From: JAUUZQ01 sp964538375
Lineage (GTDB): Bacteria; Bacteroidota; Bacteroidia; Bacteroidales; GCA-2748055
Direction of reading: 5' to 3'
Assembly: GCA_964538375.1 (NCBI GenBank)
Contig: CAZIFQ010000027.1
Span: 1 to 44,320, forward strand
Length of the DNA: 44,320 bases
Below are positions 43,450 through 44,320 of this stretch, piece by piece. The first letter of the stretch is position 1. Each line of letters begins with the position of its first letter. The translations under genes were made by a program, and so were the position numbers. The notes below the pieces were generated by a model, which ran no database searches, was not told the DNA's origin, and saw nothing but the letters and a program-made list of their open reading frames with translations.

Positions 43450-44320
43450 ATGAAGAAGAAAGTCTCTCAATATATCAAGGAGTACAATGTGCGTGACATA
43501 TTGGCGATGGTTAGAAATAACCGTTTAGATCCAAAAATCTGCAACGAAGATTTTTCTGGCAAGCTGGTTGTAATAACTGGAGCTACATCTGGTATTGGCT
43601 ATTATACCGCCAGAAAATACGCTTCAAAAGGCGCCAACCTGCTTTGCATCAATCGCAATCCAGAGAAATCTGAAGCATTGAAAGCTGAAATTGAAAGTGA
43701 ATTTGGTGTTCAATGTGATTACAAAATATCCGATTTCAGTAATTTCCAACAAGTGCACCAGTTGGCAGAAGAACTTAGATTTACCCCAACACCCATTGAT
43801 GTGCTGGTACACAATGCTGGAGTCTATCTTACTAAACAAGAGCTGACCGCTAAAGGATTGGATAAGGTTTTTATGGTTCAGCACCTGGCATCCTTCATCA
43901 TCAATTTCGTTTTGATGGACAAGCTAAAAGCCCAGAACAGGGCCAGGATCATCCTGGTGAATTCCGAGGCGCATCGCTTTGCTGCCTGGGGACTAAGAGT
44001 AGATGATTTGAATTGGGAAAAGCGCAGGTATTCTGGCTTAAAGAGCTACGGTTCTGCTAAATTGGCGCAGCTATTATCCATGTTCGTTTTTGAAGAACAT
44101 TACAAAGGCAGCGGGGTAACAATTAATTCCATGCACCCTGCAGCTGTTAAGTCAGAATCTGGAAAGGAGAACGGACCAGTGTACCGCTGGTTCAAGAAAA
44201 ATTTTTTAGAGAAGTCCCTGAGGCCTGCCGATATTTCAGCAGAAGCATTGTATTATCTCGGCGTGTCAAAGGAGATAGAAGGAGTGAGTGGAAAATTCTT
44301 TAATATAACGAAGCAGGAAG
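43450..44320 (+). CDS. Short-chain dehydrogenase (retinol-dehydrogenase-like), cut by the window end
   Basis: An open frame from ATG 43450 runs 290 codons to the window edge without a stop. A 37-residue N-terminal extension precedes the SDR core: LVVITGATSGIGYYTARKYA (cofactor motif TGATSGIG, about 43-50), VHNAGVYLT, ILVNSEAHRF with the catalytic Ser, and LKSYGSAKLAQLL with the catalytic Tyr and Lys. The spacing resembles the WW-oxidoreductase/retinol dehydrogenase-type SDRs common in bacteria, about 300-320 residues, so little of the gene is missing. It starts 6 bp after the NTF2-like gene and forms an operon with it. Confidence 0.88.
   Translation, partial: MKKKVSQYIKEYNVRDILAMVRNNRLDPKICNEDFSGKLVVITGATSGIGYYTARKYASKGANLLCINRNPEKSEALKAEIESEFGVQCDYKISDFSNFQQVHQLAEELRFTPTPIDVLVHNAGVYLTKQELTAKGLDKVFMVQHLASFIINFVLMDKLKAQNRARIILVNSEAHRFAAWGLRVDDLNWEKRRYSGLKSYGSAKLAQLLSMFVFEEHYKGSGVTINSMHPAAVKSESGKENGPVYRWFKKNFLEKSLRPADISAEALYYLGVSKEIEGVSGKFFNITKQE

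Overview
The window looks like a chromosomal segment of a marine or algae-associated member of the Bacteroidota. The evidence is a SusC/SusD pair, several secreted enzymes ending in type IX secretion (T9SS, Por) sorting domains with YPNP motifs, a PorP/SprF-like protein, a DUF4249/TonB-receptor pair, AT-rich intergenic DNA, and promoter-like TTTG / TAnnTTTG boxes typical of this phylum. The genus cannot be named from the sequence alone.

Layout. (1) 1-3.6 kb: a MazF-type toxin-antitoxin pair with a three-copy 13-bp operator, a short inverted-repeat element, the orphan 3' half of a CAT-anticodon tRNA with its terminator, and an FAD-dependent phytoene-desaturase-like oxidoreductase flanked by diverged direct repeats. 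(2) 3.6-5.3 kb: a frameshifted beta-helix lipoprotein and an internally deleted IS21 relic. (3) 5.3-28 kb, all on the minus strand: an alginate utilisation locus. (4) 28.4-31.7 kb: a minus-strand cluster of a cupin, a DUF1611 protein and an amino-acid racemase fused to a VanX-type dipeptidase. (5) 31.9-33.9 kb: a tiny basic protein, an AraC-type regulator, a small membrane protein, a decayed gene and a truncated thioesterase. (6) 34-38.3 kb: a PorP/SprF-like protein, a DUF4249 lipoprotein and a TonB-dependent receptor in tight succession. (7) 38.4-44.3 kb: a membrane-anchored unknown, a lipocalin, a TIGR01777-type epimerase, two uncharacterised exported proteins, an NTF2-like protein and an SDR cut by the window edge.

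How the alginate locus would work (inference from families). Two T9SS-secreted PL6 lyases, perhaps with a jelly-roll lyase-like protein and a concanavalin-like protein (now frameshifted), would cut alginate outside the cell. SusC/SusD and a small lipoprotein would bind and import oligosaccharides. A lipoprotein PL6 and a PL17 oligoalginate lyase would reduce them to unsaturated monouronates, an ExuT-like MFS carrier would cross the inner membrane, KdgF would linearise the monomers to DEH, and an SDR would reduce DEH to KDG. KDG kinase and KDPG aldolase are not here. A FadR-type GntR regulator upstream of the PL6-PL17-kdgF-MFS-SDR operon, with a FadR-like palindrome in its own leader, is the likely controller.

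Most notable points: a matched pair of att-like sites 27 kb apart that bracket the alginate locus, one fused to half a tRNA gene; the racemase-VanX fusion beside DUF1611; a lyase-like jelly-roll protein in the locus; and two genes each broken at a 7-nt A/T run.
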